Source: Streptomyces altiplanensis (GTDB lineage: Bacteria > Actinomycetota > Actinomycetes > Streptomycetales > Streptomycetaceae). From it: DNA of 64,000 nt. Under the pieces are notes generated by a model that was not told the DNA's origin, did not search any database, and saw only the letters and a program-made list of their open reading frames with translations. Positions 45,512 to 54,611 of this stretch are shown in pieces. The position numbers and the translations under genes were made by a program. The first letter of the stretch is position 1. Every line of letters starts with the position of its first letter. The stretch is from positions 17,541 through 81,540 of the forward strand of contig RHMC01000009.1 of assembly GCA_003719395.1 (NCBI GenBank). The letters run 5' to 3'.

Positions 45512-48297
45512 TCACTTCGGGCAGAGCGGGCGGGACGCGGGTCCCGGGGGTACGCCCTCGCGCCACCGGTCGGCGGTGAACGAGCCGCCCGGCCCATCCG
45601 CACAGTGACCGAACCGGATCCACCGTCGCTTCGACGTTCCACAGCCGTGCTGTGCCGTCCTTGGCCCAGCTGGCCAACGCCTTACCGCCGGAGGTGAACG
45701 CCGCACCGGTGACACCCGCGCCGTGCCCCTCCAGCGGATCGCCGATCTGGCGCTCGGTGGCGACGTCCCAGAGCCGGACCGTGTGGTCGTTGCCCCCGGT
45801 GGCGAGGGTGCTCCCGTCGGGGCTGAACACCACGGACGTGACGCCGCCGCGGTGGCCCCTCAGTGGGGCCCCGATCCGCTCGTGTGTGACCGCGTCCCAG
45901 AGCCGGACGGTGTCGTCGCGGCTCGCGGTGGCGAGCGTCGTGCCGTCCGGGCTCCAGGCCACCGCCGCTATCTGCGCGGTGTGATCGATCGGGGTCTCGC
46001 CGATACGGCGGTGCGTGGCCATGTCCCAGAACGCCACGGTGCCGTCCTCCGTGACGGTGGCGAGGGTGCGGCCGTCCGGGCTCAACGCGACGCTGACGGA
46101 CCAGGCACCGAGTGCTGTGCCGGTGGGAGGCCGTGCCGCCAGGTCCCATACGTGTACGGAGTCCGGACCGCCGCTGACGATGGTCCTGCCGTCCGGGCTG
46201 AAGGACAGCGCACCGACGTCGCCTGTGTCGAGCAGCGGTTCGCCGACGGGGCGGCGGGCCGCGACGTCCCGGAGTCGTAGCCCGTCGGCCCCGATCGCGA
46301 GCACGGCACCGTCGGGGCGGAACGCGAGGCTGGGGCTGATGCCGTCGGCATCACGGGCCAGCGGATCGCCGACCCGGCGTCGTGTGGCGACGTTCCAGAG
46401 GCGCACGGTCTCCTCGGAGTCCACGACGGCCAGGGCCCGCCCGTCCGGGCTGAGCGCCGCCGCCCGCTGTTCCCCCGTGTCGATCGGTGCTCCGGCCTGC
46501 CGTAGCGTACGGATGTCCCAGAGGCGGACCGTGGTGTCCTCGCTCGAACTGGCCAGGACCGATCCGTCCGGACTGAAGGCGACGCCCGGGCCGTACTGGT
46601 GTGGCCGATGAGCGGGCCGCCCACCTGGCCGCGCCGCCAAAGATCCCAGAGCCGCACACCGCCGTCCTCGTACGCGGCGGCGAGCATCGCGCTGTCGGGG
46701 CTGAAGGTGATCGACCTGATCCCCGTGGAAGGGGAGGCGATCGGCTCGCTGATCGGAGTCCTCGCCGCGATGTCCCACAACTGGAGGCTGCCGTCGATGT
46801 CGGCGGTGGCGAAGGTTTTACCGTCGGGGCTGAAGGAGAGCGACGTGACGACGCTGCCGGGGCCCCTCAGCACTCCTCCGATCGGTGCGCGGGAGGCGGT
46901 GTCCCAGAGCTGTACGCCGCCCTGGACCGCTCCGGAGCCCACACGACTGCCGTCGGAGGTCGTGGCGAGGAACCGTCCCAGACCGCCGAGCGCCGGCCGA
47001 TCTGGCGGTGGGTCGCCAGGTCCCATACCCGTACGGTCCCCGAGTCGTCCTCGTCGACGGTGACGAGTGTCCTGCCGTCGTGGCCGAAGACGACTGAATG
47101 AACCGCCCCGGCGCGGGCGTTGAAGGGGGCACCGATCTGCGTGCGGCCGGCGACGTCCCAGAGCCGGACGGTGCCGTCGAAGCCTGAGCTGGCCAGTGTC
47201 CTGCCGTCCGGCGCGAAGGCGATCGACGTGATGCTCTGGTGGTGCCCGATGAGTGGACGCCCCGCCGTCTGCTGTGTCCCTGTCCTCCAGAGTCTCACCG
47301 CCCCGTCGCCGCCGCCGGAGGCAATGGTCCTGCCGTCAGGGCTGAAGGCCACCGAGTCCACGGGCACCGAGTGGGAGAGTACTCCGGACGCCGGATTGAC
47401 CGATGCGTCGAGAACCGCGAAACGGGTCTCCGGAGAAGGGTCGATACGCCACGCGGCCAATGCCTTCAACCGGGCGGCGAACGGGTCCCTGCCGGCGAGC
47501 AACGAGCTTTGGGTGATGAGCTGTTGGGCGACAGCCTGGTCGCGCTGCCGGGTGGCCTCGGCACGTGAGAGGACCGCGACCACCGACAGGGTGCTCACGA
47601 CCAGCAGCAGACAGCCCAACACGGCGGCGACGATCCTGGCCGTCCGCAGGTTGCGCCGGGTGTCGCGGAGTCCTTCCGACCGGAGTTCGTCCTCGGAGAG
47701 GCCGCGCACGACGGACGCGACACCGAAGGCGACACCGTCGACGTCGGGAGAGAACCCCGCGTCACCGTCGGGGCGGAGGTCCACGGATTTCCAGACGGGT
47801 TGCTGCTCGAACGTCCCCGCCAGCCGGGCCGGGAGCGCCGTCGACAGTTCGGGATCCCAGTCGCCCCGCCGCTCGTCCCACACCAGCTGCCCGGCTGTGA
47901 CGACGAGCAGGATGGTGTGCACCGACTTGTGCTCCAACCACCACGCGATTTCCCGGTCGACCCACACCGAGGACCTCGCCTCCGGTGACGCCAGGACCAC
48001 GAGCCAGTCGGAGCGGGCGAGACCGGCCTCGATCTTGCCCCACAGCTCCGGCCCGATCGACACACCCGTCTTGTCGAGGAAGACCCTGATACGCGGTGGC
48101 TTGTACCAGGGACGGGACTGCTTCTCGATCACATGCCGCAGATGTGGCAGCCATCGCCGGTCGCGCTCACCGCTGTAGGACAGGAAGACGCCGTACCCCA
48201 GCTCGGTCCTGACCGGTCCGCGGCCGACCACGGCGGACCGCAGCCAGGCGGACGCCGTACCGAGCCCCCGCCCGCGCGGCAACCAGTGCGCCCGCAT
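45512..48297 (-). CDS. TIR domain - transmembrane - 14x WD40 repeat protein, three frameshifts
   Basis: ATG 48295-48297 overlaps the stop of the upstream lipoprotein gene (TGATG). Residues about 30-170 form a TIR domain: YGVFLSYSGERDRRWLPHLR, PPRIRVFLDKTGVSIGPELW, GLARSDWLVVLASPEARSS and VWVDREIAWWLEH, with the Glu region of NAD-cleaving TIRs. One membrane helix follows (ARIVAAVLGCLLLVVSTLSV, about 225-250). Then come 14 WD40 repeats ending in RLWD-like motifs, enough for two seven-bladed propellers. The frame changes near 46985, near 46600 and near 45590. The end GSFTADRWREGVPPGP stops at 45512-45514. There is no NACHT/STAND ATPase. About 925 residues. Probably a membrane-anchored signalling or defence effector; the trigger is unknown. 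Confidence 0.85.
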
Positions 48298-49007
48298 CAA
48301 CCGGTCGGCAGGTAGTCGTGACCGTCCCAACGCAAGGTCACCTTGGCGGTGGCGCCTTCGGCACAGGAGGGATCACACCCCTTGATGGAGTGGACGATCG
48401 CATATTCGCCGTCCTTTCCGGGGCCGACCGGCCTCGCGTAGTAAAAGGCGAATCTGCCGCCGCTGTAGTGTTCATCCGCGCTCTTCCAGCCGATGTCCGC
48501 GAATCCGTCTGCGGTGGGTACGAGCACCAGCACCCCGTCGTAGCGCCCGGGGTTGTAGATCACGAAGGTGTTCTTGGTCGAGTCGGTCGCCGGAGCGGCG
48601 AATCGCAACGGATTCTCCATGCTCCAGTTGGCGTCCACCTCGACGGGGGCCAGCGCGCGCCCGCTTCCGGTGACGGCCGCGACGCATCCGGCCGGCCGGT
48701 CGGAGGCGGGCCGCTGGACCAGGAACACGCGGACCGGCCCGAGGTCCGGATGCCGGATGTCCCGGTGGTCGAGCATTTTTCCGGCACACCCGGCGGCGGC
48801 CGGCGGGCTCGGCGGAAACGAGGCGTCCGAGGGAGCCGACGCAGTTGACTTGCTCTCAGCCGATCCGCTCCGGGTCGGCCCGCCCGCACCAGCGCATCCG
48901 GCGACGAACACCGCCGCCAGGGCCGACATCAGCAGGGCGGTCCGAGCCGCGGCCGAGCCGCGCCGGAAGAACTGTCGACGTAAACACGGCGAGGAACTGG
49001 GAGACAC
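48297..49007 (-). CDS. Lipoprotein of unknown function, overlapping the TIR-WD40 gene
   Basis: 236 residues from GTG 49005-49007, preceded by GGGAG. The signal region is ARTALLMSALAAVFVAGC with lipobox VAGC, followed by a Ser/Ala-rich linker. The mature domain (about 65-236) has four Cys residues (AAAGCAGKML, RPAGCVAAV, KGCDPSCAEGA), suggesting disulfides. It includes VRVFLVQRPASD, FVIYNPGRYDGVLVLVPTAD and AKVTLRWDGHDYLPTG. Not recognised as a named family. Its stop codon overlaps the start of the TIR-WD40 gene. A surface sensor or partner is a reasonable guess from the overlap alone. Confidence 0.75.
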   Translation of the reverse strand: MSPSSSPCLRRQFFRRGSAAARTALLMSALAAVFVAGCAGAGGPTRSGSAESKSTASAPSDASFPPSPPAAAGCAGKMLDHRDIRHPDLGPVRVFLVQRPASDRPAGCVAAVTGSGRALAPVEVDANWSMENPLRFAAPATDSTKNTFVIYNPGRYDGVLVLVPTADGFADIGWKSADEHYSGGRFAFYYARPVGPGKDGEYAIVHSIKGCDPSCAEGATAKVTLRWDGHDYLPTG

Positions 49008-49622
49008 GTCGCTCCCTCTGCTTCGAGGCGGGACCGGTCATGGGTGGAAAGACCTGGAATTCTATCGCGCGCCTACACGCGGTAGGGGGACTACGGCCCC
49101 AGGTGTGGGTGCGCAGCTGCGCCACCCTTTCCATGAGCCGCCAGGTCTTTCGGAGATCCCGAACTCAGTGGAACATACGTGCAGCGACGAGCACTTGGTG
49201 GATATCCCCTGTAATGAGCAGCGACGCACGACGTCCGACCTGGGCATCCATCCGAGCCTTCGCATCGGTGCAGCCGACGACGTCGAGGACGATCTCGCCG
49301 CCGGTGACCTTGATCCGGTCGAGCACGTCCTGCGCTGTCGCGTCCACCGGCCTGAGCGTTCGCGGCTGCGGCCTACGCTCCGACGGCCGCCTCCTCCGCG
49401 TACTGGGCGATGCAGTCGGCGCCAGCGGCATCGCTCCAGGCGGAGGTGTCCGGCGTCGGTGGCCGTCCGTGGCAGGAGTCCCTGGGATTTTGTTGGGACG
49501 TCCGGCTGCGTCAACGGGCATGACCGTGGAACAGCCGAAAGACCGCCAGCTCAGGTCAGCGCCCTGCTGCCGGCCAACGCGGCAGGTCACAGGGCCGCCC
49601 GGTCTCTTCCCCGACATTTGAC
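49008..49622. other. Gene-poor stretch upstream of the lipoprotein
   Basis: No complete gene. On the minus strand, about 49165-49350 encodes TAQDVLDRIKVTGGEIVLDV then GRRASLLITGDIHQVLVAAR, stopping at 49165. It reads like a real short protein end, but no family, start codon or ribosome-binding site could be assigned. The promoter for the lipoprotein/TIR-WD40 pair must lie within the first 200 bp of this stretch. The AT-richer part is at 49040-49200. Confidence 0.35.
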
Positions 49623-50780
49623 TCAGCCACAGGTCAGGACATCCTTCCGCCCCCTGGGCCGCCTGTGGGCCGTCTCGTGTCTCCGCCCCCGCCGGGAGAC
49701 ACCGACGACGGCCTTCCGCGCTCGCGCCTGGCTGTGGGGCATGAGGTGCGTAGAGGTGCGCAAGGGCGGCGCAGAATCGGTTGCGTGGTCCGCCGGATCC
49801 TGACGGCAACGAGTTCGACGCATGGCCCCCGCGCTGTCGGCCACCGGCCAGCCGGCGCGACAGCCTGTCAGCGGCCTCAACGATGCCCGAACGTCAGCCA
49901 GAAACAGCCGAGAGACGCGGGGACGCCCGTCACGAGCCGACGGCCGCGGCTGTTCCGGCGGGACCGAACCCTCGGCGATCGCCATCCACCGGTCGAGGTC
50001 GGCCTGCGTGAACTCTGGCCACGCCGGAATCTCAGGAAGCCGGCGGAGCAGGTCGAACGCCTCCGCGATCTGTGGCCGGCGGAGCACCGGCGTGTGGCAG
50101 CCGGCGATGACCTCGGCGTCCAGCCGCTGGAAGCCGTCCACCACTGTCCGGAACTTCTGGCCGTCCAGCAACGAGACCCAGGGCGAGACCAGACGCCCGC
50201 CGAAGAATTGCCCGTCGCGAAACTCGTCCGCAGACAGAGCGGCGATTTCGGGCATGGGAGCAGGCACGTTCGTCGCGAAGGTGTCCACCGCCCACAAGAC
50301 GTGGGTCTTCGGGTCGAAGAGGGCGCGGGTGGTCGGGTTGTCGTACAGCGGCGGCCGTTTGGCAACCAGCGTTCGGTCACCCACATCCACCGTATCGCCG
50401 TCGATCATGAAGCGGCACCGGTTGATCGGCGTCTCCCATTCCTCGGCCATGCGCCCGACCGAGAACCAGGTCGTCAGCAGTGTCGCGTTCGGGCATTCAG
50501 CGAGAACCGCCAGGAGGTTGCCGGCGTGGTCACGGTCGTCGTGGGTGAGGAAGATCCACCGCACGTCCAACGGATCCACCACGGACCATGCGGCCTGCAG
50601 CCACTGCGACCGCACCGCCGGTGCCCCGGTGTCCACGAGCACCGGCTCGGCTCCCCGGATCACCATCGAATTCATCGGGAAGTGGCCGACCGGCGGAGCT
50701 TCCAGGGCCCAGGGGATGACGAACGTCTCCTCGGCGATCTGGTACGGCTGGAGAAGATTGAAGGTTTCCGTGGTGGTCAT
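49623..50780 (-). CDS. Metallo-beta-lactamase-fold hydrolase; C-terminal tail probably out of frame
   Basis: ATG 50778-50780 is preceded by GGGAGAG. The MBL fold has VIRGAEPVLVDTGAPAVRS, the metal motif FLTHDDRDHAGNL (HxDxDH-like), the later ligands in LFDPKTHVLWAVDTFATNVP, and DAEVIAGCHTPVLRR. It resembles the ODP/flavodiiron-type MBL subgroup, but no flavodoxin domain is attached. The fold is complete near residue 290 (WPEFTQADLDRWMAIAEGSV). The remaining about 95 residues are Arg-rich, low complexity and unlike the family, so a frameshift near 49920 with a true stop nearby is likely. Confidence 0.78.
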   Translation of the reverse strand: MTTTETFNLLQPYQIAEETFVIPWALEAPPVGHFPMNSMVIRGAEPVLVDTGAPAVRSQWLQAAWSVVDPLDVRWIFLTHDDRDHAGNLLAVLAECPNATLLTTWFSVGRMAEEWETPINRCRFMIDGDTVDVGDRTLVAKRPPLYDNPTTRALFDPKTHVLWAVDTFATNVPAPMPEIAALSADEFRDGQFFGGRLVSPWVSLLDGQKFRTVVDGFQRLDAEVIAGCHTPVLRRPQIAEAFDLLRRLPEIPAWPEFTQADLDRWMAIAEGSVPPEQPRPSARDGRPRVSRLFLADVRASLRPLTGCRAGWPVADSAGAMRRTRCRQDPADHATDSAPPLRTSTHLMPHSQARARKAVVGVSRRGRRHETAHRRPRGRKDVLTCG

Positions 50781-51337
50781 CGCTGCTCTCCCTAGAACGG
50801 AGTTCGGCCGCAGCTGCCCGTGAATCCAGTCCAGCCCCATGTCACGCCGTCGTCAACCGCGGTACGAACACCCTGCGGCCCGTGGATCTCCGCGGGGGTC
50901 CCGGCGCGCTCGGAATGTCACGGCGCGCCGGTCTTGCGCTCTCGCCGCGCGGAGGGGAGCCGCTCCACCCTGTTGAGGTGTCCGTAGGCGAGGACAAACC
51001 GATCCCCGGGGGGACGCGGTGGGTGAGTGGAAGCAGGGTAAGTGCGGATGGCCTCTCAAGGGCGGCGGCCGCTGTTCGAACTTGACCATGAAAGGCACCT
51101 CCCGATGCTGGCGTCACCAAGGGGAGTGGACCGAGCGGGGGCAGGCGGTGCGGAAGAGGACCGGCAGACGCCGCAAGCAGTGAACCGCGCTGTGCGGCAG
51201 GGCCGGAAAGGGCGCAGATCCGCCCCCGGTACCAGCGGGCATCGATCCCCGCCGGGCGCCCCGGCGGGTGAGCAGTGAGGCGGCGTCCCCGGCCTCTCCG
51301 GGCGGGCAGGACCGCCGTTCGGGGAGGCCGTCGCGGT
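50781..51337. other. Stretch without a recognisable gene
   Basis: Open frames on both strands are antisense-type GC artefacts without domains. No promoter or repeat stands out. Confidence 0.4.
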
Positions 51338-51366
51338 GGGCCCGTGGGACCGGCTCCCACGGGCCC
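51338..51366 (-). terminator. Terminator after the ribbon-helix-helix gene
   Basis: GGGCCCGTGGGA at 51338-51349 pairs perfectly with TCCCACGGGCCC at 51355-51366 (12 bp, 5-nt loop), 68 bp past the stop of the small minus-strand gene. Confidence 0.8.
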
Positions 51367-51434
51367 CGGCCGTTCCGGGTGTGCCGAGGCCCCGTGGGGC
51401 GTGTGCTGCGGGTGGTCCGGGCGTCGTGCGCCGG

Positions 51435-51635
51435 TCAGCCCTGCGGCTCCTGCGGCTTGGCCTCGGCCTCGCGCACGGCCCGCTCTTTGAACTCGGCCCG
51501 TGCCTCTGTGCGGTGGCCGCGAGCGATGTAGTCGCGTACGACCGCCTCGACGGCGTCCTGGGGCGAGCCGACCCCGGCCAGAACCATCACTTCCACCACC
51601 AGCTCCGCGTCGAGACTGATGTTGACCTTGGCCAC
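51435..51635 (-). CDS. Small ribbon-helix-helix protein (VapB/antitoxin-like)
   Basis: 66 residues from ATG 51633-51635, with a run of purines (AAAAAAGGGGGG) just upstream acting as a strong ribosome-binding site. The N terminus AKVNISLDAELVVEVMVLAG is a beta-strand plus helix typical of VapB-type RHH antitoxins. It continues VGSPQDAVEAVVRDYIARGH. No PIN-domain toxin gene is adjacent on either side, so it is an orphan antitoxin-like regulator or works alone. A hairpin terminator follows. Confidence 0.75.
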   Translation of the reverse strand: MAKVNISLDAELVVEVMVLAGVGSPQDAVEAVVRDYIARGHRTEARAEFKERAVREAEAKPQEPQG

Positions 51636-51860
51636 AGCGCCCCCCTTTTTTGTCGGTTTTCCCGTCGGGCCGGAACTCTAGCCGCTCAAGGCCGGCACGT
51701 ACCCGCGCCGTCGGGAAGACGGCCGGCCCCCGCATCGCGGGCCATGGCCGAGCGGGTCGTGAGGGACGCGGACCACCCGGTACAGTCACCACGCTGCGCG
51801 AGCCCGCGCCGGACCGGGCCCGCAGTTCCCGCCCCTCGTCTGCGCCGGCCAGGTGACCCC

Positions 51861-53084
51861 ATGACCAGCACACAGGACCCGCCGGAAACGAATCCCGGCA
51901 CCGCCCTCCCGCAGGCCGCCCGGTCCTTCGAGGACCGTGCCGCGCGGATACGGCGACGTCTGGAGCGACTGATCGGCATCGCCGCGACCGAGGGCAACAT
52001 GCTGGTTCCGCTCCGTAACGGGGACGAGATCTTCGCGGCGATGCTGGCCGGGATCCGCTCCGCGGAGCACACCGTGGACATGATGACGTTCGTGTACTGG
52101 AAGGGCGACATAGCCCGCGAATTCGCCCAGGCACTGGCCGAGCGCGCCCGCCAGGGGATACGGGTGCGGCTGCTGCTGGACGGCTTCGGCAGCCGGCTGA
52201 TCGAGAAGGGCCAGCTGGAGGAGATGGAGCGGGCCGGGGTCCAGGTCGCGTGGTTCCGCAGACCCCTTTACCTCTCCCCGTTCAAGCAGAACCACCGCTG
52301 CCACCGCAAGGTCCTCGTCGTCGACGAGCACACGGCCTTCACCGGCGGTGTGGGCATCGCCCAGGAATGGTGCGGCGACGCCCGCAACGAGAACGAGTGG
52401 CGCGACACCCACGTGCAGGTCCGGGGCCCGGCGGTGGACGGCATCGCCGCGGCCTTCGCCCAGAACTGGGCGGAATGTCACGACAACCTCTTCGACGACC
52501 GCGACCGGTTCATCGAGCACCGCCCGCAGGGCGACGCGGTCGTTCAGGTGGTACGCGGATCGGCCAGTTTCGGCTGGCAGGACATGCAGACCCTGATCAG
52601 GGTCGGACTGGAGTCCGCCGAGGAACGGTTCCGTCTGACCACCGCCTACTTCTCCCCCGACGCGTACTTCATCGAGCTGCTCTGCGCCACCGCGCGGCGC
52701 GGGGTCGAGGTGGAGATCCTGCTGCCGGGCCCGTACACCGACAAGCGCGTCTGCCAGCTGGCCGGCCAGCACTACTACGAGGACCTCACCGCCTGCGGCG
52801 TGAAGATCTTCCAGTACCGGCCGACGATGATGCACACCAAGGCCATCACCGTCGATCAGGTGCTCTCCCTGATCGGGTCCACCAACTTCAACCGGCGCTC
52901 TCTCGACCACGACGAAGAGGTCATGCTCGCCGTCCTGGACGAGGAGTTCACCGCCACCCTGGACCGCCACTTCGACGAGGACCTCGCTGTGAGCGAGCGC
53001 ATCAGCCCGGCCCGGTGGAAGAAGCGTTCACTCGCTCAGCGCGTGCGGGAGGCGGCCGTCATACCGATCCGCCGGTACCTGTGA
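51861..53084 (+). CDS. Phospholipase D-like protein, probable cardiolipin synthase
   Basis: 407 residues from ATG 51861. Two HKD motifs are visible: HRKVLVVDEHTAFTGGVGIA (about 155-175) and MHTKAITVDQVLSLIGSTNF (about 330-350). This pair defines the PLD superfamily. Other family stretches are VPLRNGDEIFAAMLAGI, VDMMTFVYWKGDIAREFA and NFNRRSLDHDEEVMLAVLD, which match Cls-type transphosphatidylases. The N-terminal membrane helices of E. coli ClsA are absent, so it is a soluble or peripheral ClsB-like form. The C terminus is basic (RWKKRSLAQRVREAAVIPIR), which suits membrane association. Confidence 0.88.
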   Translation: MTSTQDPPETNPGTALPQAARSFEDRAARIRRRLERLIGIAATEGNMLVPLRNGDEIFAAMLAGIRSAEHTVDMMTFVYWKGDIAREFAQALAERARQGIRVRLLLDGFGSRLIEKGQLEEMERAGVQVAWFRRPLYLSPFKQNHRCHRKVLVVDEHTAFTGGVGIAQEWCGDARNENEWRDTHVQVRGPAVDGIAAAFAQNWAECHDNLFDDRDRFIEHRPQGDAVVQVVRGSASFGWQDMQTLIRVGLESAEERFRLTTAYFSPDAYFIELLCATARRGVEVEILLPGPYTDKRVCQLAGQHYYEDLTACGVKIFQYRPTMMHTKAITVDQVLSLIGSTNFNRRSLDHDEEVMLAVLDEEFTATLDRHFDEDLAVSERISPARWKKRSLAQRVREAAVIPIRRYL

Positions 53085-53155
53085 CCTCGCTCACGCTTCC
53101 CGCTCGTGCGGACCGGTCCCGGGCGCGGTCTCCAGGCGCAGCGTCGCACTCACCG

Positions 53156-53530
53156 GTGCCCTCCTCGTGTTCGTACGGGCTCGGGGCCGCCTCCGGGCCT
53201 GGCCTGCGTACGCGGGTACGGGCCGCGAGGCCGGCGCCGTCGGCCCTTCTGCTCCCGGCTCTGCTCCCGGTCCTGCCCGGGTGCGCCGGCTCGCCGGACA
53301 GCGATGCCGGGCCGTACCGGAAGGGCTGCCGCTACGGCCGGGGAGCGCCCGCCGCCCATGTCGGGGTTCCCGCGGCCGGCGAGTCCACCGCCGGGGCGGA
53401 GGCCGCATGCGGTGAGCACGCGGAAACCGACGGGGTGGAGCCCTTCCCGCCCTCCCGGGTGTGGAGGGCGGGCCGCGTGGACGCGGCCGTGGGACGGCCG
53501 ACCGCGCCGCCGGACGATCAGCGGCGCTGA
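53156..53530 (+). CDS. Possible small lipoprotein, weakly supported
   Basis: From GTG 53156, 124 residues with a hydrophobic run ALLLPALLPVLPGC resembling a lipobox, then GSPDSDAGPYRKGCRYGRGA and a Pro/Ala-rich tail. No good ribosome-binding site is seen and no family is recognised. The region between the PLD-like gene and gluconokinase otherwise holds nothing. Confidence 0.3.
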   Translation: MPSSCSYGLGAASGPGLRTRVRAARPAPSALLLPALLPVLPGCAGSPDSDAGPYRKGCRYGRGAPAAHVGVPAAGESTAGAEAACGEHAETDGVEPFPPSRVWRAGRVDAAVGRPTAPPDDQRR

Positions 53531-53552
53531 CCGCATCACACCGGCGCCCGGG

Positions 53553-54062
53553 TCATCGGTCCTCGACCGCGGCGAGCGCCAGGGCGGTCGTCTGCTCGGG
53601 CGTGCCGTCGATGGGAACGGCCGCGCCGGCCTCGTCGGCCTCCAGCGGCTCCAGGGCGTCGATCTGGGACTGCAGGAGGCTCGTCGGCATGAAGTGGCCC
53701 TTGCGCTCCGCGAGCCGGCCGGCGATGAGCTCCGCCGAACCGCCGAGGTGGAGGAAGAAGACTTCGGGCGACACGGCGGCGAGCCGGTCGCGATAACGCC
53801 GCCTGAGGGCCGAGCAGGTGACCACGCCTCCCCGTCCGGCGTGCTCGGCGAGCCATGCGGCGATCGCGTCGAGCCACGGGCGGCGGTCCTCGTCGTCCAA
53901 GGGGGTGCCGGCCCGCATCTTGGCCACGTTCTGCGGCGAATGGAAAGCGTCGGCTTCGGCATAGGGCACGGCGAGACGCTGGGCGATCGCCCGGCCGACC
54001 GTGGTCTTTCCCGACCCTGAGACACCCATGACGACGATCAGAGGAGCAGCGTTGTGAGACAT
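53553..54062 (-). CDS. gntK: Gluconokinase
   Basis: 169 residues from ATG 54060-54062, intact. The P-loop is VVMGVSGSGKTTVGRAIA. Family stretches follow: PYAEADAFHSPQNVAKMRAG, TPLDDEDRRPWLDAIAAWL, VVTCSALRRRYRDRLA and GHFMPTSLLQSQIDALEPLE. It phosphorylates gluconate to 6-phosphogluconate for the pentose phosphate pathway. A glucose 1-dehydrogenase gene lies 550 bp away on the same strand, so the two together could supply a direct oxidative route from glucose. No gluconate permease or GntR regulator is adjacent. Confidence 0.93.
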   Translation of the reverse strand: MSHNAAPLIVVMGVSGSGKTTVGRAIAQRLAVPYAEADAFHSPQNVAKMRAGTPLDDEDRRPWLDAIAAWLAEHAGRGGVVTCSALRRRYRDRLAAVSPEVFFLHLGGSAELIAGRLAERKGHFMPTSLLQSQIDALEPLEADEAGAAVPIDGTPEQTTALALAAVEDR

Positions 54063-54210
54063 CGGTTCAGGCTAGTGCAGCTCTGACGGCTCTTCCGGAG
54101 CGTTACCGCGCCCGGTGGCCGCACCCGCCGGGCCCGGCGGGACCGCAGCATGAGTCCGCTCGGGACGGGAATACCCTGAGAGCAGGGGTCCTTCGCCGCT
54201 GGAGGCGTCG

Positions 54211-54540
54211 ATGCACGACCACAGTCCCGAGCCGGGCGAGCTGCGCCATGAGGACGGTGCGGGCCCTCCCCCGCCCCAGGGACGGCACAGCGCCGGGGAG
54301 GCGGTGGCCGCACGCCGTGCGTACAGGCTGAGGCACCTGCTCGCGAAGATCCACACGCCGCTGTTCCTGGTTCTCGCCGTGCTGTTCGGCGTGTGGGCGT
54401 CGCGCTCGCACGGGGGCAGTGCTCCGAATCCGTGGGCGCTGGGCGCCATCGCGATACTCTTCGCCGTCCTGGCTCTGCTCGCGCTCGCGGACAGCGCCAT
54501 GCTGCGGGAGCACCGTCGTCGCCAGAGGACGCGCCGCTGA
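54211..54540 (+). CDS. Small membrane protein with two transmembrane helices
   Basis: 109 residues from ATG 54211. A charged N terminus (HDHSPEPGELRHEDGAGPPP) is followed by RAYRLRHLLAKIHTPLFLVL, helix LFLVLAVLFGVWAS, a short loop and helix ALGAIAILFAVLALLALAD, ending in a basic tail (REHRRRQRTRR). The layout is like the small DUF6343-type membrane proteins of Streptomyces, but I am not certain of the family. Divergent from gntK. Confidence 0.65.
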   Translation: MHDHSPEPGELRHEDGAGPPPPQGRHSAGEAVAARRAYRLRHLLAKIHTPLFLVLAVLFGVWASRSHGGSAPNPWALGAIAILFAVLALLALADSAMLREHRRRQRTRR

Positions 54541-54611
54541 CCGCGCGGCGGGTGGGGCGGGTTCTGGCGCCGTACAGCGGCGCCCACCGGGCCCCGCGCC
54601 CGCGCTCCGGG

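Noticed and set aside
50842..52134. A 430-residue minus-strand protein
   Set aside because: It is low-complexity Arg/Pro/Gly sequence that crosses the ribbon-helix-helix gene and the PLD-like gene in a shadow frame.
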